Notes: generated by a model not told the origin, from the letters alone. Shown: positions 1-8,862, counted from the first letter of the stretch. The stretch is DNA of 64,000 nucleotides from Psychrobacter immobilis (GCF_904846225.1 NZ_CAJGZJ010000010.1:1-64000); one strand, 5' to 3'. Numbers and translations: made by a program.

Positions 1-87
1 CGCAAATGAACGCAAATGAACGCAAATGAACGCAAATGAACGCAAATGAACGCAAATGAACGCAAATGAACGCAAATGAACGCAAAT
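1..87. repeat. Tandem array of a 10-bp unit
   Basis: Eight perfect copies of CGCAAATGAA are followed by a ninth partial copy ending at 87; the array runs off the left edge, so its full length is unknown. The period is not a multiple of three, and every forward frame through it meets TGA within 30 bases, so it is not coding as it stands. It ends 33 bp before the start codon at 120. Arrays of perfect short units can change copy number by slipped-strand pairing, so an effect on spacing or expression is possible but not shown. Confidence 0.95.
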
Positions 88-119
88 CCCGATATTCTTA
101 CTAGACAACGGACTATCTA

Positions 120-722
120 ATGACTGATGAAAATAAGCTATTAAACTATGACTTGATTGTTCCTAAAGGTGGAAAGATTGATGGTCTAATATTTGAGAAT
201 GAGCATGTTGACATTCCTACGACACTATTCTATAGCATCGAAGTTGAGCTAGAGGAGTTTGAAGTAGATGATGAAATTATAAATACTTCTTTTATTCTAG
301 AATTCATTAATTTCAAGATTGATGATGTACATAAACTTGAGAATCAAACCTTCGATTTTCCAGTGTATCCTGATACAGGCTATATCGATTCTTCGGTTTA
401 TATACTATATACACATCATCCTGTATCTGTATCAAAGATAACTTTTGGAAAGATACAAAACGGTTATATAGCAGTGACCATTGATTATAATATTGAGTAT
501 TTACATTCGAATGTTCAAGACTTAGTTGTTAGAACATTGAGTACCACCCTTAAATTAGACAAACTATCCATTTACTCTGAAATACTAGATCCGACTCAAG
601 ATAATTTTGACAGTGCAGTAAAGCTAATGTCCAATTTCTATAATGTTGAAGGATTGGAGACACCAAGAATTAACTGTAACGAATTTGACGTTAAAAACAT
701 AGTATTCGATATCAAACAATAA
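120..722 (+). CDS. Hypothetical AT-rich 200-aa protein
   Basis: I do not recognise this protein. It is acidic, has no signal peptide or membrane segment, and alternates hydrophobic and polar residues in a way that suggests a mainly beta fold (for example the stretches around residues 38-65 and 105-128). Base composition is clearly richer in A+T than the neighbouring reductase genes, as expected for recently acquired DNA. The ATG at 120 has no convincing ribosome-binding site; the nearest purine run is CGGA about 9 bases upstream. The gene stands alone between the 10-bp array and a convergent terminator. Its size and composition resemble immunity or cargo proteins of accessory regions, but that is only a guess, since the DNA to the left is not visible. 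Confidence 0.7.
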   Translation: MTDENKLLNYDLIVPKGGKIDGLIFENEHVDIPTTLFYSIEVELEEFEVDDEIINTSFILEFINFKIDDVHKLENQTFDFPVYPDTGYIDSSVYILYTHHPVSVSKITFGKIQNGYIAVTIDYNIEYLHSNVQDLVVRTLSTTLKLDKLSIYSEILDPTQDNFDSAVKLMSNFYNVEGLETPRINCNEFDVKNIVFDIKQ

Positions 723-734
723 TCTTTTAAAAAC

Positions 735-767
735 TAAAAAAAGCAGCACCCCAAAAGGAGCGCTGCC
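735..767 (-). terminator. Rho-independent terminator of the acuI-like gene
   Basis: GCAGC (743-747) pairs with GCTGC (762-766), with CC/GG pairs inside. Read on the minus strand the stem is followed by a T run (complement of the A run at 735-742). It lies 35 bp beyond the stop codon of the minus-strand oxidoreductase and may also stop the plus-strand gene ending at 722. Confidence 0.65.
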
Positions 768-801
768 ATCATCCAAAAACCTAACTTCTAAACCAAAAAC
801 C

Positions 802-1806
802 TTAACCCCGCACATTCACCACATAACGACCCACAACTTTATTGGCAATGAAGCGCTCCAGATATTCTAGCGTTTGCTCTAAGGTGATTTCTTCACAGTA
901 TTGCTCAATATCAGGCAGCTTCATATCGGTCGCAACACGTGTCCAAATTTCCTGCTTTTCAGCCAATGGTATCGTCACCGAATCGATGCCCAATAAAGAG
1001 ATGCCGCGAATGATAAACGGCAATACGGTCATCTCAAGCTCTGTTGATGAGGCTAAGCCGCAAGCAGATACTGCGCCGCCTGACTTGGTTTGTTTGAGTA
1101 AGTTTGCCAAGTAGTCGCCGCCCAAGGTATCAATGGCGTTTGCCCATAATTCGCGACCGACAGGTTTACTGCCCACTTCATTGATCGTATCGCGATGACG
1201 CACATCACTTGCACCCAAGTTTTTTAGATGCTCGCTTTGTTCTGGTTTGCCAGAGAAGGCAATGACCTCATAGCCCAACTGCTTCAAAATCGCGATGCTG
1301 ATACTGCCCACGCCGCCAGTCGCGCCCGTGACAGCGACTGGGCCATCGCTTGGTTTTGCGCCTATTTTTTCTAGTTTTTGAATACACAACGCCGCCGTCA
1401 AACCACCGGTGCCGTAGCACATGGCTTCTTTTAAGGTAAGCGATGACGGGCAGGGGAGCGCCCAATTTGCTGGAATTGAAATCATTTGACCCAAACCGCC
1501 CGGCGTTTCCATACCCAAATCATAACCAAATACCAGTATTTCTTGCCCTACCGTAAAAGTCCCTGATTTGTCGCTAATCACGATACCAGCCGCATCAATT
1601 CCAGGAGTATGGGGATAGTTTTTGGTAATCATCTTATTACCAGCGGCTGACATCGCGTCTTTATAGTTGAGGGAGGAGTAATGCACCTCGATTAACAGCT
1701 CATTGTCAGGAAGATCATTTACGTGTCTTTTTTGAATACTTTTGCTAAAGGTGCCATTAGTATTTTCTTCAACCACGAGGGCATTAAACGTTGTGTTATT
1801 CGACAT
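802..1806 (-). CDS. acuI: YhdH/AcuI-family NADPH quinone/acrylyl-CoA reductase
   Basis: Medium-chain dehydrogenase/reductase of the YhdH/YhfP (AcuI) branch, 334 aa, the usual length. The N-terminal catalytic GroES-like half includes NYKDAM (47-52) and HTPGIDAAG (66-74). The Rossmann half has the dinucleotide motif TGATGGVGS (160-168). The C-terminus ends in GRYVV, typical of the family. No structural or catalytic zinc ligands are evident. Family members reduce acryloyl-CoA to propionyl-CoA with NADPH and detoxify reactive enones; the exact substrate here is inferred. The start is ATG 1806 preceded by AGGAAAA. It is transcribed alone, with a terminator downstream and a hairpin repeat just upstream. 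Confidence 0.88.
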   Translation of the reverse strand: MSNNTTFNALVVEENTNGTFSKSIQKRHVNDLPDNELLIEVHYSSLNYKDAMSAAGNKMITKNYPHTPGIDAAGIVISDKSGTFTVGQEILVFGYDLGMETPGGLGQMISIPANWALPCPSSLTLKEAMCYGTGGLTAALCIQKLEKIGAKPSDGPVAVTGATGGVGSISIAILKQLGYEVIAFSGKPEQSEHLKNLGASDVRHRDTINEVGSKPVGRELWANAIDTLGGDYLANLLKQTKSGGAVSACGLASSTELEMTVLPFIIRGISLLGIDSVTIPLAEKQEIWTRVATDMKLPDIEQYCEEITLEQTLEYLERFIANKVVGRYVVNVRG

Positions 1807-1872
1807 GATTATTTTCCTTGTTTGCTTTATTGTTGTGTGGGCAATAATGAGTGATTCTTATAATTATTTTTA

Positions 1873-2012
1873 CTATAGTCAGTGCAAAGTAGTATTGATA
1901 CCTTACGCACTGCTATTATCAATTTTTCTTGCTTGCTGTGCCTGCGCAGACAGAGGCGGCAAAAAATTGATAACAGCAGTACCGTCACATTTTTAAGGTG
2001 TTTTGGCTATAT
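1873..2012 (+). repeat. Intergenic hairpin repeat, copy 1
   Basis: Member of the repeat family found 11 times in this window. The conserved core reads GCTTGCTGTGCC, a 3-base spacer, then GCAGACAGAGGC. The arms at 1909-1927 and 1962-1980 pair over 19 bp with one mismatch. The outer ends are CTATAGTC-like on the left and, read from the opposite strand, TATATAGCC on the right. It lies between two minus-strand oxidoreductase genes. Confidence 0.9.
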
Positions 2013-2106
2013 AAAAACATTGACTCTTGCGGCTAAACCAAAAAAAGCCCATGAAATCATGAGCTTCTTTTATGCAATATCGAAACACTAAAGATTGCTT
2101 AAAACG

Positions 2107-3084
2107 TTAAGGCTTAAGCAATACTTTGCCTTTTTTGGCTGACTGTACTTGTCCAGAGACCGCGGTGGTGATGTCATCCAAACTATAAATGGCTTCAATC
2201 GGTAGTTTTAAATCGCCGTTGGTCGCGCGTTCTAGCAATTCATCAATCAGACGCTGTTTGTTTTCAACATCCATTTCTTGGCTGGTTTTACTGCCCCAGA
2301 AACCTTTGACAACAGCTTGCTTAAAGATGAGGCTGCCCGCGTCCAATGACATGGGTTTGCCTGACATGATACCAAATGAGACCAGCGTGCCATTGCTACC
2401 CAGTAGCGATAGCAGCTCATTACTCGACTCACCACCGACCGAGTCAACGGCAGCTGTTATCTTGTCATCGCCGATGATAGCGCGGACTTGGTCTTTCCAA
2501 TCGTCATCAGCGGTGACGACGTTGTTTTTGATGCCGAGCGCGGTCAGCTCTTCTACTGAGTCTTTGCTACGCACTAGGTTAATGGTTTTCACGCCGCGTG
2601 CCGATGCGAGCATGGCAAGCGTTTTACCCACTGCGCCGTTTGCCGCATTGTGAATGATCCATTGTCCACTATCCACTTCTAAGAATTCTAGCAGCATTAA
2701 GGCAGATAGCGGCATCGCAATCAGCTGCGCCGCCAGCTCATCTTCGATGGCATCAGGGATGACAAATACCATGCTGGCAGGGGCGACAAAATACTCTGCC
2801 CACGTTTCGTGTACACTGGCGCAAGCCACGCGCTGTCCGACACTCAGGTCTGTGACGTCATCGCCCACAGCATCGATAATGCCTAGCGCCTCACTACCAC
2901 CGATGGCTGGCAACTCAGGCTTGTAGCCATATTGACCACTGATCGTCAATAAATCATGGTTGTGAATGGGGGAGAGAATGGTTTTGATACGCACTTCATT
3001 GGCAGCAGGCTGCGGCATAGGACTGTCGCCAATGCTCAATACATCAGCAGGTTTACCAAAGCTTTTATGAATAGCACTACGCAT
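2107..3084 (-). CDS. MECR/ETR-like zinc-independent alcohol dehydrogenase family reductase
   Basis: 325-aa medium-chain dehydrogenase/reductase. The N-terminal GroES-like domain covers about 1-110 and the Rossmann domain carries NAANGAVGK (146-154), the form of glycine-rich motif seen in the 2-enoyl-thioester reductase (MECR/ETR) branch. Other visible landmarks are HNHDLL (41-46), GGSEALG (62-68) and the C-terminal GKVLLKP. It probably uses NADPH to reduce an activated double bond; the substrate cannot be told from sequence. Start ATG 3084 is preceded by AAGGAAATT, a good ribosome-binding site. It is separated from the AcuI-like gene by a hairpin repeat, so the two are probably transcribed independently. 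Confidence 0.8.
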   Translation of the reverse strand: MRSAIHKSFGKPADVLSIGDSPMPQPAANEVRIKTILSPIHNHDLLTISGQYGYKPELPAIGGSEALGIIDAVGDDVTDLSVGQRVACASVHETWAEYFVAPASMVFVIPDAIEDELAAQLIAMPLSALMLLEFLEVDSGQWIIHNAANGAVGKTLAMLASARGVKTINLVRSKDSVEELTALGIKNNVVTADDDWKDQVRAIIGDDKITAAVDSVGGESSNELLSLLGSNGTLVSFGIMSGKPMSLDAGSLIFKQAVVKGFWGSKTSQEMDVENKQRLIDELLERATNGDLKLPIEAIYSLDDITTAVSGQVQSAKKGKVLLKP

Positions 3085-3302
3085 ATGAATTTCCTTTATT
3101 TATTTTTTGATGGAATGATCGTACTTAACAGGTCGACTATTATTAATCAGTTATTATGAGTCGGTTATTATGAATAGATGTTTTGTATAAAAGCGCACAA
3201 TCAGGTCACCACAGTAACAAGTCAGCCTCCCTATTATCAGTACTTATTTGGTTAAATAAGGTTAGCGGTTGCTTACAATCGTGAAGTATCACTCATCTGG
3301 TT

Positions 3303-3917
3303 TTAATTATTATTAATCTGTGCTTCACTTAGATTTGACGGATCAATCACTGCAAACGTCTCGTTAACGAGATTGGTCAAGAGCGGATCACCTTTATCAT
3401 TGACACGGAATAAGCCGTATTGTGCATTTTCGAATGCCTCAGCATGACCTTCTTGAAAGAAAAAAGCATTGGTCGCAAGCTTGACCGAGCCGCTACGCAC
3501 ACGGTAATGAATAGCCATCTCATCAGCGGCTAAAGTGTCAGGCTGATAACGGTCAGCCAAGCGCACAAAACGCCCAACGTCATGCTTATCTAATGCAACG
3601 ATCACATAGCCATCCGCTGCTTTATCAAAGTCGCTCGCTTTTTCAAGCGTGTATAAAATATCACGCTCTAACGCGTAACTGAGCGTCATATAATCCCCTT
3701 GCATAAAACCGCGCGGGTCGACAGGGGCAAGTTGCAATAACACGGGTTCACCACTGGCAAGATGCGTTTCGTATTTTGCGACATTGATGGTCATTATGGC
3801 GATGATTATTATCAAAGCCAATAGCGCAACGCTGATAGTGACCATCCGTTTTTGCCACCATGGTAGCGGTTTGGCTAAGGGTTTTTGCGCTAGCAGTGGG
3901 TCGTTTATATTACTCAT
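3303..3917 (-). CDS. GDYXXLXY domain membrane-anchored protein
   Basis: 204 aa with one N-terminal transmembrane segment (about residues 26-46) and a periplasmic domain carrying the signature GDYMTLSY, which names the GDYXXLXY family. Its function is unknown. It is the last gene of a three-gene operon: its ATG overlaps the stop of the DUF4401 gene by four bases (ATGA), and an AAGGAG ribosome-binding site sits 8 bases upstream, so the two are probably translationally coupled. This protein, a DUF4401 protein and a DUF2157 protein commonly occur as a set, which suggests one envelope complex. Confidence 0.88.
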   Translation of the reverse strand: MSNINDPLLAQKPLAKPLPWWQKRMVTISVALLALIIIIAIMTINVAKYETHLASGEPVLLQLAPVDPRGFMQGDYMTLSYALERDILYTLEKASDFDKAADGYVIVALDKHDVGRFVRLADRYQPDTLAADEMAIHYRVRSGSVKLATNAFFFQEGHAEAFENAQYGLFRVNDKGDPLLTNLVNETFAVIDPSNLSEAQINNN

Positions 3918-5095
3918 GACAAGCGCTCCTTATCATTATCTACCAGTGCTTTTTCATTCCTTTTACTAATCCCAAAATAACGTTTAATCAGCATCCAGCG
4001 CATCAACAGCATGACGATACCGATGAGGAGCATCGAAGCGGACTTCAGTAGCAATGACGTATCAAGCTGATAATAATACCAAAAGATATAGCTCACTAAA
4101 GCGAATATACCGACGCCCAATAGGGTGCGCTGGCTATTAGACATGGCGATGATAATAATCAAACTGGTCACGAGTAATCCTGAGACATAAATCGACGTTA
4201 TACCAAGAACGAGGGTGGCACAGACCATGATAGCGCCATACTTTGAGAGCAATTTAACATCGTAGCGCCTCAGAATCAGATAGAGCGCATATAGGCTCGC
4301 CAATATTAACAGCCCCTGCGCGACGATATAATTATAACGAAACGCCTCGTCGCTATTAAAAAAATCATGACCATATTCGCCCGCAACCACATAAACTGAG
4401 AAGACAAGCAGTATCAGAGCACTGGCATAGGAGAGCGCTTGGCTGATATCAAAAGCGCCTGCCCGCCATTTAACGTTGACGCGTTGCAATATCGAATAAC
4501 GTTGCAAATTGGCCACAATGGTGATGAATGCCAGTAATCCCAAACTAATCTCGGACAGCTGATAATAACTGAGTAAATAAACCACACAGATCAGTGCTGT
4601 CATACTGCTTACTAGACGGTAGATAAAATTGGGCATGACGATCGTCATAAATAACTGTATCAGTAGCAAGATGATGATATTCACAGGCTGTTCAATCTCA
4701 TCAGCCAATAAAGCAAAGGCAATATAACCTTGACCCGCAACAGTAATCGCAAAGGCTAAGCTGTTCCAAAATGGGCTATGACGTAGATGCGCGTTATAAA
4801 ATAAATACCAGCCAATGACGCTCAATATGCCGCCAGTGATTAATAGTCCAGCGGCACTGTCAAAAATCTCAGTCTCAAATAATATTAACGTCAAAAACCC
4901 AATGAATAATAGACTGGCAAATATCCCGCTAAAACCAAAAAGTGCATTGATAAACCAAGGCGTATATTCTACAGATTCGGTCTCTTTTAACAGACCGCTG
5001 TTCACATATTGCTCGTCGATTAACCCGTGCTGTTGTAATAGCAAAAGACTATCATCTTGCTCATGATTGTTGGGGCTATTAAGGTTATGACTCAT
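3914..5095 (-). CDS. DUF4401 polytopic membrane protein
   Basis: 393 aa. After a polar N-terminal region of about 45 residues there are roughly ten to twelve hydrophobic transmembrane segments, ending in a basic cytoplasmic tail (KRYFGISKRNEK). Gene order, topology and length fit the DUF4401 family, which is found beside DUF2157 and GDYXXLXY proteins; no biochemical role is established. The start ATG 5095 lies inside the end of the DUF2157 gene (11-base overlap) and is preceded by GGGGAG. It overlaps the next gene by ATGA, so all three are expected to be made from one transcript. Confidence 0.85.
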   Translation of the reverse strand: MSHNLNSPNNHEQDDSLLLLQQHGLIDEQYVNSGLLKETESVEYTPWFINALFGFSGIFASLLFIGFLTLILFETEIFDSAAGLLITGGILSVIGWYLFYNAHLRHSPFWNSLAFAITVAGQGYIAFALLADEIEQPVNIIILLLIQLFMTIVMPNFIYRLVSSMTALICVVYLLSYYQLSEISLGLLAFITIVANLQRYSILQRVNVKWRAGAFDISQALSYASALILLVFSVYVVAGEYGHDFFNSDEAFRYNYIVAQGLLILASLYALYLILRRYDVKLLSKYGAIMVCATLVLGITSIYVSGLLVTSLIIIIAMSNSQRTLLGVGIFALVSYIFWYYYQLDTSLLLKSASMLLIGIVMLLMRWMLIKRYFGISKRNEKALVDNDKERLS

Positions 5096-6251
5096 TATCG
5101 CTCCCCTTGACTATAGTATGGGGCACATTAGCATGGGGCACATTGTTCTCGTTTTTCATACGGGCGACTTTGCGTAGCCACACAACCGCCGCTGAACTCA
5201 TGCCAATCACTATCAGCCCTAACAATAAGAAACCGCCAGCGTCAAAATTGCTCAGCAGTGATTTTCCTAAAATAAAGACAACAACCGCAATCACCGAGCC
5301 TGATAGGTAAGTCAACATCAGCAAATCAGTCGTACGCTTGCGAAAACGCCAATGCATAAACACACACCAACCTAGCCACAATAACGCGGCGACTAAGAAC
5401 AGCAGCATGTTTTTATTATCAAAAAAAGTGCTGATCGTTAGATAAGTGACGGTATAGGTACTGAGGAGAGCGACAACGTAAGTACTCCAATGCAGACTGG
5501 ATTTGGCGGCAGTGCTGGTGAGATTGAAGGTGTTGGATTGGCGATTGGTAGCAATATCAGCAGTGACGCTAGAAAGGCTTAAATCAGAGAGGGTTAAATT
5601 AGAGAATCTTAAATCAGAAAGCCCTGAATCACGTTTGTCTTCAAAGCAGAGCAGCCATAAGTAAAAAGCGACAAAATTAATGACAGTGATTGCCGTAAAT
5701 TGCCAAAAGTCTTGATATCCAAAGTTCGAAAAACTTGAGGTATTGACATAAAACAAAGTTACCGTATTTAGTAGACCCAACCACAATAACCAAAGCGCAG
5801 GGAAGCGTGCGATGATGACCCAAGGTGTAATCAATAACGCCCATGCAAAAAACAGCTGCCACGTGTCCGCACCCGTCTGATAAATTTGCCCAAGTAAAGC
5901 CAGTAAACTGCCAGTAATCACACTAGCGATGAGCAATAATAACTGGCGAATGAGCTGAAACCGTCGTCTGAAAGACAATGCCACATAAAGCGCGATAGTA
6001 ATGACCAGCGCCCCTTCTACCAACGCGAACTTACCCATTTTCCCCATGCTTTGCCAGTTATAGGCAATAAAAAACACCAGTGATAATACCAATGCGACCA
6101 CGCCGATAATGAGCAGCGCTTTATCAAAAAAGCTCAGCCACGTACGTCTGCTAGGGTAAACTTCTAGATGAGTGGCTGCTGCACCGGCGCGGGTAATGGG
6201 GAGAATACCGCGTTTCAGCAAATGCTCAATAGTGCGTCTTGACTGGCTCAT
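5085..6251 (-). CDS. DUF2157 polytopic membrane protein with a pentapeptide-like insert
   Basis: 388 aa. The soluble N-terminal region (1-40) includes LLKRGILP, typical of DUF2157. It is followed by many transmembrane segments and the family motif GQIYQTGADTWQLF (121-134). Between membrane segments a hydrophilic loop at about 203-250 holds four five-residue units, DSGLS DLRFS NLTLS DLSLS (208-227), coded by a 4 x 15-bp tandem repeat. The function is unknown; it heads the DUF2157-DUF4401-GDYXXLXY operon. The start ATG 6251 follows AGAGAGCG. DUF2157 proteins are usually described only as predicted membrane proteins. Confidence 0.87.
   Translation of the reverse strand: MSQSRRTIEHLLKRGILPITRAGAAATHLEVYPSRRTWLSFFDKALLIIGVVALVLSLVFFIAYNWQSMGKMGKFALVEGALVITIALYVALSFRRRFQLIRQLLLLIASVITGSLLALLGQIYQTGADTWQLFFAWALLITPWVIIARFPALWLLWLGLLNTVTLFYVNTSSFSNFGYQDFWQFTAITVINFVAFYLWLLCFEDKRDSGLSDLRFSNLTLSDLSLSSVTADIATNRQSNTFNLTSTAAKSSLHWSTYVVALLSTYTVTYLTISTFFDNKNMLLFLVAALLWLGWCVFMHWRFRKRTTDLLMLTYLSGSVIAVVVFILGKSLLSNFDAGGFLLLGLIVIGMSSAAVVWLRKVARMKNENNVPHANVPHTIVKGSDNES
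5571..5630. repeat. 4 x 15-bp in-frame tandem repeat within the DUF2157 gene
   Basis: Four diverged 15-bp units, 5571-5585, 5586-5600, 5601-5615 and 5616-5630, share the pattern AGARARNNTTAAATC. They encode four pentapeptides on the minus strand. Confidence 0.8.
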
Positions 6252-7125
6252 AGCACGCTCTCATTAAAAACAGTGTGAAGACTATCTTAGCTGTTTTCAT
6301 GAGGCAGTGATATCTATTATCAATTACCTGTGAGCGCTTCATAAACTTAACGCACCGTCTTACAAAAATAAATCAGCTGAAAAATAAAATAATTGGAGCG
6401 CTGTAAGACAGCTAAAGTTTTTGATCGAGAGCAAAGTATTTACAACAATATTGCATCTCAAAATCGGCTTAAAACTGACACCAAATGATAAGTTGTCAAC
6501 CACAGTTTTATAAGTGCAAGTTATGATTTTTTTAGACCGATTTTCTTGAAAGCCTTGAATTGACTTACTCGGCAATGATAACTAACAACTAAAAAGCAGC
6601 GATTAATAGTCAGCATACAGTTTTTTAATCAGCGGTATTATATTGCTGATGAAAGGCAATAAATAGGTATAAAAATTATAAAGTCATCAAGATTGTATTT
6701 GGTTTTTATCGGCCAAAATGGCTTTGTATGTTCCTTTCCCTCACCTGTTAGTAATAAAAAATTATTGACATTGGTATCAATTTTTATTACTAATGGTTGT
6801 CCAAAATGTTACTAATAGTTATGTAAAGCTATTGGAGCTAACACTACTGAATCTTGATTGTGAGTTTGCAACTCGATGGTTATAAGTCAATAATAGACTA
6901 TTAACTATCAACGATATAAAAATTGAATTTCGATTTGCAATCAGAGTAAGCGACTTGAAGCGTATTCAAGAAAATAACTTCAGTAGTGCCTCGATGCCTT
7001 ATCAACGATTTCCATGATGAGTAATCGGATAAGTAATCGATAGTGTCAATATACGGATATATTAAATCGAATCGCTAGCCATTAGTTGATCCGATCAGCC
7101 ACTTACCAGTCAGGATAGATATTAT
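6252..7125. other. 874-bp intergenic region upstream of oppA
   Basis: No credible gene: a 71-codon minus-strand frame at 6360-6575 has neither a recognisable product nor a good ribosome-binding site. The region is very A+T rich and separates the divergent DUF2157 and opp operons, so it should hold both promoters. A long imperfect palindrome sits at 6749-6792 and contains TTGACA (6765-6770). A 10-base inverted pair, CACTACTGAA near 6841-6850 and TTCAGTAGTG near 6978-6987, is also visible. No specific regulator site is recognised. Confidence 0.6.
6749..6792. promoter_or_regulatory. Long imperfect palindrome upstream of opp
   Basis: TAGTAATAAAAA (6749-6760) is the reverse complement of the right arm at 6781-6792 apart from minor offsets in the centre. 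TTGACA at 6765-6770, inside the palindrome, could be a -35 element. The site is about 330 bp upstream of oppA. It could be an operator or a transcription terminator-like hairpin; neither is proven. Confidence 0.4.
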
Positions 7126-8799
7126 ATGATGCGCACTCCTAATCACCTTTTGACGTCTGTTTTTTTGCCCACCTCTCTAGTACTTGCTATGTTTATGACA
7201 GGCTGTAGTGATAAGTCTGCAACGGATAGCCCTACCAGCAAATCCTCTGATATTGATCCAACGGTATTGGCTGACAAACAAGAATTGGTTGTTAATAACG
7301 CTGCCGAGCCAGAATCGCTGGATCCGCACAAAGTATCAGGCGTGCCGGAAGCGGGTATCGACCGTCAGATGTTTGAGGGTTTGACCAATACTGATGCGGA
7401 TGGCAAAACCATTCCGGGTATGGCGACCAGTTGGGAAAGTCCAGACAATAAAGTCTGGACGTTTAAACTGCGTGATGCCAAGTGGTCAAATGGCGATCCT
7501 GTGACAGCAGAAGATTTCGCTTATAGCCTCCGCCGTCTGGTCGATCCAGAGACCGCGTCCCCTTATTCGAGCTATCTAGTCGATGCCAAAATCGTAGGCG
7601 CTGAGCAAATCGTAGAAGGTAAAGCGGGTATCGACACCCTTGGCGTCAAAGCAATCGATGACAAGACGCTGCAAGTGACCTTATCAGAGCCGGTGCCTTA
7701 TTTTCCAGACATGATGATTCATAACTCGGTCAAACCCGTCAATAAAAAGAACGTCGAAGAATTTGGTGACAAATGGACTGATCCTGCCAATATCGTGGTC
7801 AATGGCCCTTACAAAGTCAGCAAATGGCAAGTCAATGACCAAATCGTCTTGACCCGCAATCCTGAATACTATGATGATGCCAATACCAAAATCGATACCG
7901 TTACGATGCTCGCCATTCCTTCTAGCACCACGGATGTGGCACGCTATCAGGCAGGCGAGATTGACATGACCTACAATGAAATCCCGACTGAGCAATTTGC
8001 GTCTCTCAAAGAGCAGCTTGGTGATGAGCTAACCGTTTCTCCTTATCTGTGTACGTATTATTATGAGTTTAACAACGTCAAACCGCCATTTAATGATGTC
8101 AAAGTACGTCGTGCGCTCGCCTTGGCATTAGATCGTGACACTGTAGTAGATAAAGTCATCGGTCAAGGGCAAACCGCCGCTTATCAGCTGACGCCAGTCG
8201 CGACTAATGGCGGTGTCAAAAATACGCCAGAATGGTCAACGTGGGACAAAGAAAAACGTATCAAAGAAGCCAAAAAGCTGCTGAATGAAGCAGGCTATAA
8301 CGAGCAAAATCCACTGACCTTTGAGCTGCTATACAACACCAATGACAGCCATAAGAAAACAGCACTCGCCGTTGCCTCGTTATGGAAACAAGCGCTTGGC
8401 TTCGTCGATGTCAGCTTGATCAATAAAGAATGGAAAACCTACCTCGATACTCGCCGTAATGGTAACTATCAAATCGCGCGCGCTGGCTGGTGTGGTGATT
8501 ACAACGAAGCATCAACCTTCTTGAACATCTTAAAAACAGGCAATAGTAACAACCACGGCAAATACACCAATGCCAACTTTGACAGCCTAATGGCACAAAC
8601 ACTAAAAGCAGGTACGACGCCTGAGCAGCGTGTCGATTTATACAACAAAGCCGAGGCTCAGCTTGATCAAGACATGCCTTTGTTAAATGTATATCACTAT
8701 GTTAGCCCTCGTTTAATCAAGCCTTATGTCATTGGCTTCCCAATGAAAGATGCCTTGAACAACTGGCAGGCAAAAGATTTGTCCATTGCCAAACACTGA
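7126..8799 (+). CDS. oppA: Oligopeptide-binding lipoprotein OppA
   Basis: 557-aa periplasmic solute-binding protein of the SBP_bac_5 family, the peptide receptor of the Opp ABC importer. The N-terminus is a lipoprotein signal with lipobox MTGC (Cys27), so it is probably membrane-anchored. NNAAEPESLDPHKVSG (about 57-72), the WTFKLRDAKWSNGDPVTAEDF stretch and the C-terminal half with GWCGDYNEASTF match OppA/MppA-type proteins. Tandem ATGs occur at 7126 and 7129, with AGGAT about 9 bases before the first. It heads oppABCDF; a hairpin lies in the 157-bp gap to oppB, which would favour extra OppA over the membrane subunits. Confidence 0.93.
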   Translation: MMRTPNHLLTSVFLPTSLVLAMFMTGCSDKSATDSPTSKSSDIDPTVLADKQELVVNNAAEPESLDPHKVSGVPEAGIDRQMFEGLTNTDADGKTIPGMATSWESPDNKVWTFKLRDAKWSNGDPVTAEDFAYSLRRLVDPETASPYSSYLVDAKIVGAEQIVEGKAGIDTLGVKAIDDKTLQVTLSEPVPYFPDMMIHNSVKPVNKKNVEEFGDKWTDPANIVVNGPYKVSKWQVNDQIVLTRNPEYYDDANTKIDTVTMLAIPSSTTDVARYQAGEIDMTYNEIPTEQFASLKEQLGDELTVSPYLCTYYYEFNNVKPPFNDVKVRRALALALDRDTVVDKVIGQGQTAAYQLTPVATNGGVKNTPEWSTWDKEKRIKEAKKLLNEAGYNEQNPLTFELLYNTNDSHKKTALAVASLWKQALGFVDVSLINKEWKTYLDTRRNGNYQIARAGWCGDYNEASTFLNILKTGNSNNHGKYTNANFDSLMAQTLKAGTTPEQRVDLYNKAEAQLDQDMPLLNVYHYVSPRLIKPYVIGFPMKDALNNWQAKDLSIAKH

Positions 8800-8817
8800 T
8801 AGATCAAGTTTTTGACA

Positions 8818-8862
8818 AGCGAGTGCGGTGCAGGAGGCTTCGGCTGATTCATCGCACTCGCT
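8818..8862 (+). other. Hairpin between oppA and oppB
   Basis: AGCGAGTGCG (8818-8827) pairs perfectly with CGCACTCGCT (8853-8862), and GGC/GCC pairs extend inside the loop. No T run follows, so it is more likely an mRNA-stabilising or attenuating hairpin than a full terminator. Confidence 0.6.

Noticed and set aside
2189..2653. 154-codon frame opposite the ETR-like reductase
   Set aside because: Ser/Thr-rich shadow of the real minus-strand gene, without a start signal.
6360..6575. 71-codon minus-strand frame in the opp upstream region
   Set aside because: No ribosome-binding site, no recognisable product and composition like the surrounding non-coding DNA.
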